64,000 bases of DNA from NCBI GenBank assembly GCA_963422445.2, contig OY729512.2, positions 2,108,001-2,172,000 of the forward strand, read 5' to 3'. A model generated the notes under the pieces. It saw only the letters and a list, made by a program, of their open reading frames with translations, was not told where the DNA came from and searched no databases. Origin of the DNA: G963422445 sp963422445. GTDB taxonomy: Bacteria; Pseudomonadota; Alphaproteobacteria; Thalassobaculales; Thalassobaculaceae. The translations under genes were made by a program, and so were the position numbers. Below, piece after piece: positions 27,689-36,649 of the stretch; within the stretch, counting starts at the first letter, position 1; every line of letters starts with the position of its first letter.

Positions 27689-28339
27689 TCAGTGCGGCCC
27701 CATCATCAACACCATCATCGTCTGCTCGATTTCCGTTAGTGCGCCGGCAACCTCTCGGCCGATCAGATCCATCTTGCGAATCTGTGCGATGCGGTCGCTG
27801 ATGCGGCCGATCTCGCGTTCGGAAAACACCTCGCCGAGGACGCCGCTGGCGTCGACCAGACAGATCAAAGCAACATCCCTAGGATCGGGAATCTCGTCGG
27901 AGAGAAGCACGCCGGCAATCCGCTGTTTGACCTCGCGTTCCGCGCGGCCATCGATTACTGGGTATACGCGCGAACGGAATACCCAAAGGAACTTGTCGTC
28001 GCGAGCTTCCAGAATGCCGTGTTTGATCAGGCTTTCCAGCGCCTGTTCCCTGATGGACGCGGATTCGGATACCGCGAGGGTTCCAATCCACTCCCTGACA
28101 TTTCTGGTCTCGCCGTCGTCGGCGATTCGGGCCAGGAGACGGTCAAGGACCGGCGTCCCGGTGGGAGTCCGGTCGATCACGATGAGCTGCTCGGGGTCGG
28201 TATCGATCCGGTTGGCAAATGCCAGATCCATCAGAACTGCACCGGTAAGGACATGTTGCACGGTGTTTTCCCTGATCGGCAGGAGCGCGCCGTCATCGTC
28301 GAGCATCATCAGCAGAATTTCCTCGGCAAATGTCAGCAT
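27689..28339 (-). CDS. GPP34-domain (GOLPH3/Vps74-like) protein
   Basis: This 216-residue protein begins MLTFAEEILLMMLDDDGALL, the hallmark start of bacterial GPP34 proteins. It continues with VLTGAVLMDLAFANRIDTDP, IVIDRTPTGTPVLD, ESLIKHGILEARDDKFLWVF, YPVIDGRAEREVKQRI and DPRDVALICLVDASG. In eukaryotes the domain binds PI4P on Golgi membranes; in bacteria its role is not established. I chose the start at 28339 by homology, although the frame is open upstream to 28444. The gene is intact and appears monocistronic. Confidence 0.88.
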   Translation of the reverse strand: MLTFAEEILLMMLDDDGALLPIRENTVQHVLTGAVLMDLAFANRIDTDPEQLIVIDRTPTGTPVLDRLLARIADDGETRNVREWIGTLAVSESASIREQALESLIKHGILEARDDKFLWVFRSRVYPVIDGRAEREVKQRIAGVLLSDEIPDPRDVALICLVDASGVLGEVFSEREIGRISDRIAQIRKMDLIGREVAGALTEIEQTMMVLMMGPH

Positions 28340-29019
28340 GGCCTGATTATCCAACTTCCTGTGTTTATTACTGGATCCGCAATGGTTCATGTTTAGCCCG
28401 CGTTTCTCCCTGGAGTTTAATGTGCAGACAGTCGTTCTGTCCATCCTGCCAGGCTGAAAAGTCTTCCGCTGTCTTGGTTTGGGCTGCCGGACATCCCGGG
28501 CCGTACTGCCGGGTGCCAGGATTGCGCGATTTGACGGCTGTGACTGGGGCGTGGGCCGCGAAGCTGCCGGTGATTGCCGGATGGGTGGACGGGACTTTTC
28601 GGCGCGACCGCATGGACTTCTTCCGTTGCAGGATACCGGGCTGTCTGGTTCGTGGCGCTGGGCGGGTCGAGCCGACTTGGCCTTGCGACAACAGCACGAA
28701 GATTCGACGACCAGTATCCAGAGACACCCGGGCGACGCGTTCCCAGGACTCGCGCCTTGACGTTGCAGACTCGATGACGGGCCACAGGATCGGGATGGTC
28801 ATAACAGCCGACCGTAGCCGGGCAACGGTATCCGAGAGCGCCCCTGTTCTCCTTGAAGTCATAAACCGGCGTGGCAGGTTGGCGTCCGGGCCTCTGCAGA
28901 TGGACCACCGGAACCGTGACGCGTTCGGTGCCGGTGGCCTGCAGGACGTTCCGGTGACAGTGGATATCGACCCATCTCCTGCGCGCTCGGTGTGCCGGGC
29001 ATGCCTTCCTGCGTTTTGT
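28340..29019. other. Region upstream of the GPP34 gene, no supported gene
   Basis: About 680 bases. It contains the GPP34 promoter region and then sequence with long but motif-free open frames on both strands. Some may belong to a larger dead transposon that includes the IS66 remnant that follows. Confidence 0.4.
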
Positions 29020-29975
29020 CAGGTGGTCGATAGGACACCCGGCAGCAAGTCGCCGTCCAGCGATGGTCTGAACAAGAAGACCACAACACCGAAGCGCGCC
29101 CGGCGCCAGCGCGGACAGTCCGCGAAGCCGAGCGGCAGCCACCGGGCCACACGGAACCGACCCTGACCTCGACCACGGCCCCGGACCATGTCGCGGATCA
29201 CGATCCGTCCGCCTGCGCCAATCTCCGTCATGAGCCGGTGCACCGCACAGCGCTTCGAGGACATCGTCGACCGGATCCGGACCGTGGCTCCGGTCAGACA
29301 TCTCGACGAAACCGGAGTCCGTATCGAAGGCCGCACCCGTTGGCTCCACCTGCTGTGCACCCCGCTCCTGACCGTCCGGCGCATCGGCGCCGGACCCGAT
29401 GATGCTGCCCGTGACTTTACCCTTGAGAACGTGCGTAGCGCGACCTGCAACGCCCGCCACCGGCGCGATCTCCAGACCTTGATCGACATCGAGAAGGAAG
29501 ACGGGGCCCGCAGCATGCACTTCCGCCTCGAACGCGCCCGCAGGGTCGCGCACATCGCACGCGAGACCGGCCGGAACGGGCCCGGATCCCGGTCGATCTC
29601 ATCGCCAAACCCATGATCGCATCCTCGACCGGGCGACCGCTTTCCACGACGCGCAGCCGCCGCTCCGGAGCGGCAAGCGCGGACGAAAAACGCCGCATCG
29701 GGCACACCCCCGCCCTCCGTCTCCGGACACACGAGGACAGAGGTCTGCGGTGTCTCACTGCCTTGCGAATTGACTTTACGAACAGTGAGGTCGAGCTTGA
29801 TCTGCGAATGGTGAAGTTGCGTCAGAAGATCTCCGGCGGCTTCTGCTCCGAACAGGGTGCCCGCGACTTCGCTACCCGGCGCGCCGTGATTGCCACAGCC
29901 CGCAAGCAGGGCTGGATGATCCTCAAAACCCTGACACACCCCGACCCGATGCAGTTGTCTCCAGATGGCGGCTCT
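29020..29975 (+). pseudogene. IS66-family transposase (TnpC) remnant
   Basis: The IS66 N-terminal motif is present at 29030-29160 (KSPSSDGLNKKTTTPKRARR, then GQSAKPSGSH), followed after a large deletion by the DDE region (VRHLDETGVRIEGRTRWLHL; NARHRRDLQTLIDIEKEDGA) and, in another frame, the C-terminal region (LRMVKLRQKISGGFCSEQGA; TARKQGWMILKTLTHPDPMQ). Much of the middle is missing and several frameshifts are needed to join the parts. I see neither TnpA/TnpB genes nor IS66 end repeats nearby. The 29976-30280 stretch holds nothing recognisable. Confidence 0.8.
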
Positions 29976-30280
29976 GAATCTCCTCCCGCACACCGAAATT
30001 CCTCACACGGACATGGCCGATGCATGCCGCCGCTGGCGCCGCTCACCATAGAACCATGCGTCGTGAACCAGGCCGCCGGGAGCAGAACCCGTAATCAGAC
30101 CTGGGCAGTTACCAACATTTTCCAAACCATTCGACGAAAATGCTTGCGCTGACTCATGGATGCTGCCGGACTTGTGTCAGGCGGCTCCGCACACAGCGAC
30201 CGGACCGCCCAAATCATCGTGCCGGCTTGTGCCCGACCGGGCGGTCACCAACCGAAAACCAGGGCAATCCAGAGGCTCGC

Positions 30281-30425
30281 GGTGATCCCACGCTGTAAAC
30301 AACGAGTCCATGACAAGAGTTTGGCGATATGAATTCTCCGTTTACGGACCAATTTGTGAAAATGACCTCGCTGTATGTTGTCAAAGCGCCGCTTGACTGG
30401 TGCTCAAATTTAGCATGGGATCACC
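30281..30425. repeat. Small inverted-repeat element (145 bp), unclassified
   Basis: The left tip GGTGATCCCACGCTGTAAA and the right tip, read inward, GGTGATCCCATGCTAAA, form an imperfect inverted repeat around a non-coding core. I see no flanking target duplication. The left half recurs at 58381-58493 (shared tip, shared ACGGACCAATTTGTGAAA), where the right half is missing. It is probably a non-autonomous transposable element. The family is unknown, with a possible IS21-like end. Confidence 0.6.
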
Positions 30426-30670
30426 GTGTCTGGAGGCTCGTTGGGGTTGACATGGTTGACTGCCGACATACAATCGACGGCAGAATCCTGTTGATCGCCG
30501 TGGATCCAGGCAAGGTCGTGAGCCGGAGCCCGCCGTGAACCGGCGCTTTATACAAGGCGGATGCTTGAGAGCCGGACAAGGTGTCCCGGTCACGTGAATT
30601 TGAGGCCGTTTGTCAACCGGACGAATGCGGGACGTGGTTTGAACTTGGAGGGTCGCGGGAGACGAAGACG

Positions 30671-31009
30671 ATGGATATGACGTCCGAACGGCACGGAGAT
30701 ATATTGTCCGCGAGGGTGAGCGGGCGCATGGACGGCTCCAATATCACCGAGTTCGAGGCGGCGGTCGGCGGCTTGATTGAGGACGGCGACCGTGCCGTGG
30801 TCATGGATCTGGAGAATCTGTCCTATATCAGCAGCGCCGGCCTGCGGGCTGTCCTTTTGCTTGCCAAATCACTCCAGCAGCGGAATGCCAAGCTGGTGCT
30901 CTGCTCGTTGTCGGACCCGATTCGGGATGTCTTCCGGGTAAGCGGGTTCGACACCATTCTGCCAATTCATGCCTCCAGTGCCGACGCGCTCGCGTCCTTC
31001 GACAAATGA
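30671..31009 (+). CDS. STAS-domain anti-sigma-factor antagonist (paralogue 1)
   Basis: This 112-residue single-domain STAS protein (SpoIIAA/RsbV-like) shows the fold motif AVVMDLENLSYISSAGLRAV. The serine in ISSAG is at the site phosphorylated by RsbW-type kinases, followed by the helix VLLLAKSLQQRNAKLVLC. In partner switching the unphosphorylated form sequesters the anti-sigma kinase. I chose ATG 30671, which has GGGAGACGAAG upstream. That leader is nearly the same as the one before the paralogue at 43641, so these two are likely duplicates. It has no operon partner here. Confidence 0.88.
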   Translation: MDMTSERHGDILSARVSGRMDGSNITEFEAAVGGLIEDGDRAVVMDLENLSYISSAGLRAVLLLAKSLQQRNAKLVLCSLSDPIRDVFRVSGFDTILPIHASSADALASFDK

Positions 31010-31110
31010 TACCCGACGGCACCCTTTAGCGGCGATCTCGCCGCGAAATGCCAGCGCAACGGTCTACCGGACAGTCTGCGGGAGGAGGCGTGGACCTTTG
31101 GGAGCAATTC

Positions 31111-32316
31111 ATGACCGCCGCCACCAGCGACGATCTCGCGGTCACGCTTGGAGTCTAGGAAGAGTTCTTTCTCGTCGATCCCGAATCGGGCGACCTTCTC
31201 GCCGACCCGACCCCGCCATCATGGAGACATGCAAGAGAAATAGTGGGCCGCACAAGGTCGCGCACGGACTCATGCGTTCCGAGATCGAAACCCGGCGGAT
31301 CGTGATTGAAACGGCCGAACAGTAAGGGGCCGGGATGATGGTGGCGTCCACCCATCCATTGGCGGCATGGCAAGCCCAGCCCGTTACGCCGCAGGAGTGA
31401 TACATCCGGTTTGCGATGATCTTCCAGAATGCCATCCGCCGCACTGTCGTTACCGGCATGCACTTCCCTGCAGGATTCGGTGATCCGGATTGACGCATCC
31501 GGATTATGATCGCGGTTCAGCGTTTTCTGCCGCTGCTCCATGCGTTGTCGACCTCCTCGCCGTTCAGTTCCGGGCGGGAGACGGGGTTCAAGTCCTAATC
31601 TTCGGCAATCTCCCGCGAACCAACCTGCCGAACCCGATGGGGTGGAGGGCGGAGTACGACGCGCTCGTCGACGACTACCGGCGGATGAAGTTCATCGAGA
31701 GTGGCACCGAGTTATGGTGGGAATCGCTTATGCACGTGGCTCCGGTGACACACGATGTTGCCCCCGATGTCGACTACTCCGGCACACCAAACTCTACATG
31801 TGCGTTTCACCGGAGCCACGTGCATAAGCGGTTGGTGGGATATCCGCCCGGCTCGTGTCTATCCGATGGCGGAAGTGCGGGTCTGTGATATCTGTGTGCG
31901 GATCGACGACGCGGCGAGCATCGCGGCATTCAATTCGTCCCTCATTCGGTGGCTGATGAGCCGGGCCGGGACAATGGACTGCCGCCTACCGAGATTATCG
32001 CGGAGGATCGCTGGATCGCCCAGTGCTATGGCGTGTTGGCCTTTTTGACGACTGGAAGAGCGGTGGCGGACGGGTGGATATTGACGATTATGCGGCCGGA
32101 TTGGTCGAGGAACTCGCAGCGGATGCTCGCGTGTTGGACTGCGAGCCGGAGTTGCGTCACGCATTGACCACTATTCGCGAGGGGACCAGCGCGGACCGGT
32201 ACATTGACCTCTACCCGCTGCGACGCTTGGAAGGAGACAGCGAGGAGGCGTTGCGCAGTGTGGTCGACATCATCTTCGCGGAAACTCGTGAGGGGATCGT
32301 AGCAGCGGTTGATTGA
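31111..32316 (+). pseudogene. YbdK-type carboxylate-amine ligase (glutamate-cysteine ligase 2 family), split by a MITE
   Basis: The pieces match the GCS2 family: MTAATSDDLAVTLGV, then EEFFLVDPESGDLLADP after an in-frame TAG where the family has a third Glu; RRIVIETAEQ; NPMGWRAEYDALVDDYRRMK; ESGTELWW; DIRPARVYPMAEVRVCDIC; IIAEDRWIAQ; LEGDSEEALRSVVDIIFAET. Frameshifts lie near 31205, 31325 and later. A 110-bp MITE sits in the codons for the conserved WWDIRP segment, and its TSD TGGTGGGA encodes the Trp-Trp. YbdK has weak gamma-glutamylcysteine synthetase activity. The gene is dead several times over. Confidence 0.88.
31723..31832. mobile_element. MITE with IS1595-type ends (110 bp)
   Basis: Ends ATCGCTTATGCACGTGGC and CCACGTGCATAAGCGGT, flanked by a perfect 8-bp duplication TGGTGGGA (31715-31722 and 31833-31840). 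The core matches the element at 8667-8777. Removing it with one TSD copy restores the ligase reading frame locally. Confidence 0.95.
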
Positions 32317-32787
32317 ATGGAGTCCGGAGGGATGACAATGCGGCCTGCCCGTGAAGTTTGGATCCTCGTCCGCCCGACATCGTGCGCGAGCGCGTGGACG
32401 ACAGGGCAGCCCGGTGCAGCGGAAGGTCGGCGAACGGCGGGTCGGGACACCTGATCCGCCCGCGAATCCCGGCCATCAACCCGCGTCACCCCTCGTTATC
32501 CACCATACCGGTCCTATGGCCGTTCCCGGCGGGCGGGACAAGAAAGACGCGCAAGGCGAAAGCGCCCTCGTCCGGGGCCCGGAGGCTGTCAGTCTCCTTG
32601 CCAACGCCCACACAGTTCCGGGTGTTCCGTTCCCTGACGTCGGTCCAAGTCTCCCGAGCCCGGGATGAATGCCTTGTGGTACGGATGTTCCAGTTGCGCC
32701 ATAAGCCGCTGCAACCTCACGGGCCGGCTGTTGTCCGGGATGCAGAGCCCCGCGGCTGTAGTTCCGGCGGGTCTTCCCGCGGTGCGG
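32317..32787. other. Spacer between the ligase pseudogene and the histidine kinase gene
   Basis: About 470 bases with no recognisable gene on either strand. The convergent arrangement means it could hold terminators for both sides, but I see no hairpin followed by a T tract. Confidence 0.4.
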
Positions 32788-35004
32788 TTACGGAGTCTGC
32801 GCGTCCTCGCTGTGCGAGGACAGTACGCTGTGCCGCGGCAGGCGCACGATCATCTCCGTATATTCGCCAGATTGCGTCTCGACCCGGATTTCGCCGCCAT
32901 GTTCACGGACAATGTCGTTCGACAGCGCCAGTCCGAGGCCGGTGCCTTTGTTGGCGGGTTTGGTCGTGAAGAACGGATTGAAGATCTTGTCGGCCACCTC
33001 CGGAAGTATACCGTTGCCGTTATCCCGCACGCAAATCTCGATACTGTCGCCGAGGTTTTTCGAGGTGATCCGCAGTTCTGGATCGTAGCGCGGAGTATCG
33101 TCCACCCGTTCGGGGTGCGCCGTCCGTTCCGCGTCCATGGTCTGCCGCTTTTCATCTGTCGCATAGCAGGCATTGTTGGCAAGATTCAGAAACACACGGC
33201 CCAGATCCTGCGGGATGATGTCAAGTTCCCCGACTTCGGGATCCATGTCCACGACCAGTTCCAGGCGAAAGTTCGGATCGGCGGCCCGGGCACTGTGGTA
33301 GGCGAGGCGGAGATGCTCATCTACCAGGGCGTTGACGTCGGTCAGCTGGCGCTCGCCTGAACCGCGGCCCATCATCAACATGCTCTGGACGATGTTGTCG
33401 GCCCGTGTACCGTGTTGCTGGATGGTCTTGATGTTCTCGAGAAGATCGTTGTTGATTTCCGCGATCAGGGCACGGCGTTCCCTGGTTTCCTCGTCCTCCT
33501 CGTCGTTGCCCTCGCCGATCATTGCCTGCAGTTCTTCCATCAGTTCCTCGAGAAGTTCTGCCGAACCTTCCGCAAAATTCTTGACGAAATTGAGAGGGTT
33601 CCTGATCTCGTGGGCAACCCCTGCGGTCAGTTCGCCCAGTGCGGCGAGTTTTTCGCTCATGACGATCTGGTCCTGGGCCTTCTGTAGGTCGGCCAGTGCT
33701 GCCTCGATTTGCTGATTCTTGCCCTGCAGTTCCTCGGCAAGCTTCTCCACGAGGTTGAGGCGCTGCACTTCAAGCGCGTGACGTCGAAACACCTCCAGCG
33801 CGGAAGACATGTCGGCGATCTCGTCGTTTCCGCGAACCGTGATCTCCTCTTCCAGATCACCTCCGGCCATCCGGCGCATTCGTGCCGAGAGCCATGCGAG
33901 GCGCCGTACGAGCATGCGACCGACAAAAAGCCAGCTGATCAGCATGGCCCCTGCGATACTGAGGGCGCTCAGTCCCAGGAGAACGTTCCGGCCCGCCAGC
34001 GTCACTTCGTGAGATGCGCTTGCCGACGCGCCCGCACTAGCGCGGGCTGTCTGCACAAGGCCTTCGACATTGTCTACAAGTTCGATGGCGAGACCCTGGT
34101 TCAGGGAGAGCAGGTCATCTCTGCTCTTGTTGAGTTCGAGTTTGCGGGCCCGGACATCGATATGCCCTCCCGGAGCGATTCCGAGTTCGGCGAGGTCACC
34201 GAAAATCCGTTCAAGCGTGTCGTGCAGCGGTCCGGGCGGCAGGGCTGACAGATCCTGTTCGATGCCGCTGAGCGAGGCCTCGAGGCGTTCCCGCGAGGGC
34301 TCGATCAGGGAGGCGTCCGAGATGCTGAAGACCGAGGCCAGCAGCTCGAATGCAATGACGGCATTGGAATGCATCCGGGCCAGCAGACGGTAGCGGTTGA
34401 ACTCGGTCTCCGAGAAGTGCTGGTCGCGCGGGACGGGCGGCTGGTCGAATTCGCGGCGTCCGGTCATGGCGAAGAACAGCTGATCATCGATGGCTGGCAA
34501 CAGGACTCCAGCCAGTTCGCGGTACAGCGCTGCGGCCATTTCGCTCAGAGCCTCCCGCCTTTCGACGAGAATAACGTGCTCCCACATCAGGTCCTCGACC
34601 TCGGCTATGTTCCCGGTCAAGGACCGTCCCTGCATCCTGATCCGTTCAAATTCCGTCTCTTCATGGCCGGGCCCGGCCAGGGCACTCAACTGGACGTTGA
34701 ACGCCATGCGACGTTCCTCGATGCTGTTTCCGATATAGGTCAGTTCCAGTTGTGTCGTGGCGGCGGCAAGGCGGGGCGCAGCTACTGCAAGAGCGCCGCT
34801 CTGCTGGGCGACGCCGAAGGCTGCGACCAGGGAGGGCACGCTGTTTTCGTTGACCCGGCGTTGTGCCTCTTCCACCCGTTCGATGAAATACCAGCCCACC
34901 ATTCCGGTAATCACGGTAAGGGCGACGGCACCGCCGAACGCGGTATAGAGCTGCGTCGAGATTCTGGATCGGCTGTCAAGCGCCCATTGTAGAAAGACCT
35001 TCAC
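32788..35004 (-). CDS. Membrane sensor histidine kinase with HAMP domain
   Basis: This 738-residue protein has TM1 at about 21-42, a long periplasmic helical sensor region at about 43-340, TM2 at about 341-363 and HAMP at about 361-415. A coiled coil (EKLAEELQGKNQQIEAALAD) precedes the HisKA H-box ELTAGVAHEIRNPLNF with phospho-acceptor His465. The HATPase follows, with the N-box NLANNACYAT, DNGNGILPEVADKIFNPFFT and NKGTGLGLALSNDIV. It has no receiver of its own. It starts with GTG, overlapping the binding-protein stop by four bases, so the two are co-translated. It probably phosphorylates the receiver-PP2C protein of the same operon. Confidence 0.93.
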   Translation of the reverse strand: MKVFLQWALDSRSRISTQLYTAFGGAVALTVITGMVGWYFIERVEEAQRRVNENSVPSLVAAFGVAQQSGALAVAAPRLAAATTQLELTYIGNSIEERRMAFNVQLSALAGPGHEETEFERIRMQGRSLTGNIAEVEDLMWEHVILVERREALSEMAAALYRELAGVLLPAIDDQLFFAMTGRREFDQPPVPRDQHFSETEFNRYRLLARMHSNAVIAFELLASVFSISDASLIEPSRERLEASLSGIEQDLSALPPGPLHDTLERIFGDLAELGIAPGGHIDVRARKLELNKSRDDLLSLNQGLAIELVDNVEGLVQTARASAGASASASHEVTLAGRNVLLGLSALSIAGAMLISWLFVGRMLVRRLAWLSARMRRMAGGDLEEEITVRGNDEIADMSSALEVFRRHALEVQRLNLVEKLAEELQGKNQQIEAALADLQKAQDQIVMSEKLAALGELTAGVAHEIRNPLNFVKNFAEGSAELLEELMEELQAMIGEGNDEEDEETRERRALIAEINNDLLENIKTIQQHGTRADNIVQSMLMMGRGSGERQLTDVNALVDEHLRLAYHSARAADPNFRLELVVDMDPEVGELDIIPQDLGRVFLNLANNACYATDEKRQTMDAERTAHPERVDDTPRYDPELRITSKNLGDSIEICVRDNGNGILPEVADKIFNPFFTTKPANKGTGLGLALSNDIVREHGGEIRVETQSGEYTEMIVRLPRHSVLSSHSEDAQTP

Positions 35005-36230
35005 GGATCTGTCCGGTTGCCCGTGGTGCGGAGCGGCTGGTAGCGCCCGTCTGCATCGACGACCGTCAGGAAGACGGCGTCCGATCCCTGGTTGTCGTCT
35101 CCGTAGCGGAGCGTGAAACCGTCGATGTCGATAACTTCGGTTCTCTTCATGTTATCGAGAAAGCAGGCCCGCTCGGGTCGCGGACCGCACCAGTCGAGCA
35201 GATGGATGACAAGGCGGCCGGCGAGGTAGCCCTCGAATGAGACGAAGCCGGGGCTTGCGTCGGAATCATGGGTCGCAAGCGCCTGGCGATAGGACGTAAT
35301 GACTTCCATCCGGCCAGTCGTGTCGGTGACCGAACCGCCGGGGGAAAGGGCAGGCGGGTCCATCAGCGGGACCGGCACCACTTGGGTGACGAACACGCCG
35401 GTACCAGCCGGACCCAATTCCCGGATCAGCGTGTTACTGCCCACGAAGGAAATTGTCACGAACACAGGTTCGAAATCGATGTGCTTGGCCCAGGCGATGA
35501 ATGCGGCCACCGGTCGGTAGGCGCCGACAAGCACGACTGCCTCGGGGGCCGCGGCTCGCAGATCGAGCAATCCCGTCTTCACGGCTGTGGTATTGCGCGG
35601 ATAAACCCCGGTCGCGACCGCTTCGAGATTGCGCCGCTTCAGAGCCAGGCGGACCCCGCGATAACCGGCCTGACCAAAGGAATCGTCCTGGTAGAACACG
35701 CCAATCCGGTCAATACCGAGGTCGCGGGTCAAATACTCCACGATCTCCTCGGTTTCCTGATAATAAGAGGCTCGCAGGTTGATGACGTTGCGCCACTTCG
35801 GGTCGCGCAGGAATGCTGCCCCGGTGAAGGGTGCGACATAGGGAACACCTGCTTCCGCTGCGACCGGTACGGCGGAACGTGATGTGGGCGTGCCGACCGC
35901 TCCGATCAGCGCGAAGACCTTTTCCTGTTCGATGAGCTGGCGCGTGTTGGCGATCGCGGCCTCGGGCTCGTAGGCATCATCGAGCGACACCAGTTCGAGA
36001 CGGCGTCCATGGACGCCGCCGCGGGTGTTGATTTCGCGGAAGGCGGCCTCAATTCCAATCCGCATTTCCGTGCCCAAATTCCGGGCCGGGCCGCTGAAGG
36101 CGGCGGATTGACCGAACAGGATCCGCTCGTCGGATATGCCCTGACCCTGTGCGCGGGCATGTCCGGTGGCGTACAGCACCGCGATGACGACATGCAGGAT
36201 GATCCCGATGCTGCGCGGGCGGCGTGTCAT
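35001..36230 (-). CDS. Periplasmic ligand-binding protein (Peripla_BP_6, branched-chain amino acid/urea type), probable sensor subunit
   Basis: This 409-residue protein has an N-terminal signal sequence (IGIILHVVIAVLYATGHARA) followed by the Leu/Ile/Val-binding fold: ILFGQSAAFSGPARNLGTEM, REINTRGGVHGRRLELVSLD, DDAYEPEAAIANTRQLIEQE, FALIGAVGTPTSRSAVPVA, IGVFYQDDSFGQAGYRGV and FVSFEGYLAGRLVIHLLD. No permease or ATPase lies nearby. The gene is coupled by ATGA or GTGA overlaps to the RsbW-like gene before it and the histidine kinase after it. This suggests a sensory binding protein that presents a ligand to the kinase. The ligand is unknown. Confidence 0.88.
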   Translation of the reverse strand: MTRRPRSIGIILHVVIAVLYATGHARAQGQGISDERILFGQSAAFSGPARNLGTEMRIGIEAAFREINTRGGVHGRRLELVSLDDAYEPEAAIANTRQLIEQEKVFALIGAVGTPTSRSAVPVAAEAGVPYVAPFTGAAFLRDPKWRNVINLRASYYQETEEIVEYLTRDLGIDRIGVFYQDDSFGQAGYRGVRLALKRRNLEAVATGVYPRNTTAVKTGLLDLRAAAPEAVVLVGAYRPVAAFIAWAKHIDFEPVFVTISFVGSNTLIRELGPAGTGVFVTQVVPVPLMDPPALSPGGSVTDTTGRMEVITSYRQALATHDSDASPGFVSFEGYLAGRLVIHLLDWCGPRPERACFLDNMKRTEVIDIDGFTLRYGDDNQGSDAVFLTVVDADGRYQPLRTTGNRTDP

Positions 36231-36649
36231 TCCTGTCTCCGCTTGACCAGGGTCATGCGGTTCTTGCCTCCTTCACGCTGGTAGTCCGCCTTGTCGACCA
36301 GTGTTCGCACAAGGTGAATGCCGAGCCCACCCAGAGGACGGTCTTCCAGTGCGGATTCCGTGTCGGGTGGCGGACCTTCGGTCAGGGGATCGAACGGCTG
36401 ACCATCATCGGTGATATCGATCGTGATCGTCTCTGGCCCGGAGGTCAGTTCGATCTCGATCTCGCCCGAGTCTCCGTCACCGTATCCGTAGTTGATGATG
36501 TTGGAGCTGAGTTCATCAAGTACAAGTTTGATCTGATATTCGAGGGATGATGTCCACGCTTCGCTCCGTGCGAGGTTCCCGACCGTCTGCTCGAGTTCCT
36601 GGAGGCTGTCGAGCGTTGCCTGCAGGCGCAGGGAGAGCCGGGCGCTCAT
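36227..36649 (-). CDS. RsbW-like anti-sigma-factor serine/threonine kinase (HATPase)
   Basis: This 140-residue GHKL ATPase-type kinase shows the N-box IKLVLDELSSNIINYGYGD, the G1 box ITIDITDDGQPFDP and the G2 box LGGLGIHLVRTLVDKADY. Proteins of this class phosphorylate STAS partners and hold a sigma factor or other target inactive. I chose ATG 36649 (MSARLSLRLQATL), which overlaps the phosphatase stop by four bases; an upstream ATG at 36667 exists. No sigma factor gene is in the window. Confidence 0.9.
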   Translation of the reverse strand: MSARLSLRLQATLDSLQELEQTVGNLARSEAWTSSLEYQIKLVLDELSSNIINYGYGDGDSGEIEIELTSGPETITIDITDDGQPFDPLTEGPPPDTESALEDRPLGGLGIHLVRTLVDKADYQREGGKNRMTLVKRRQE

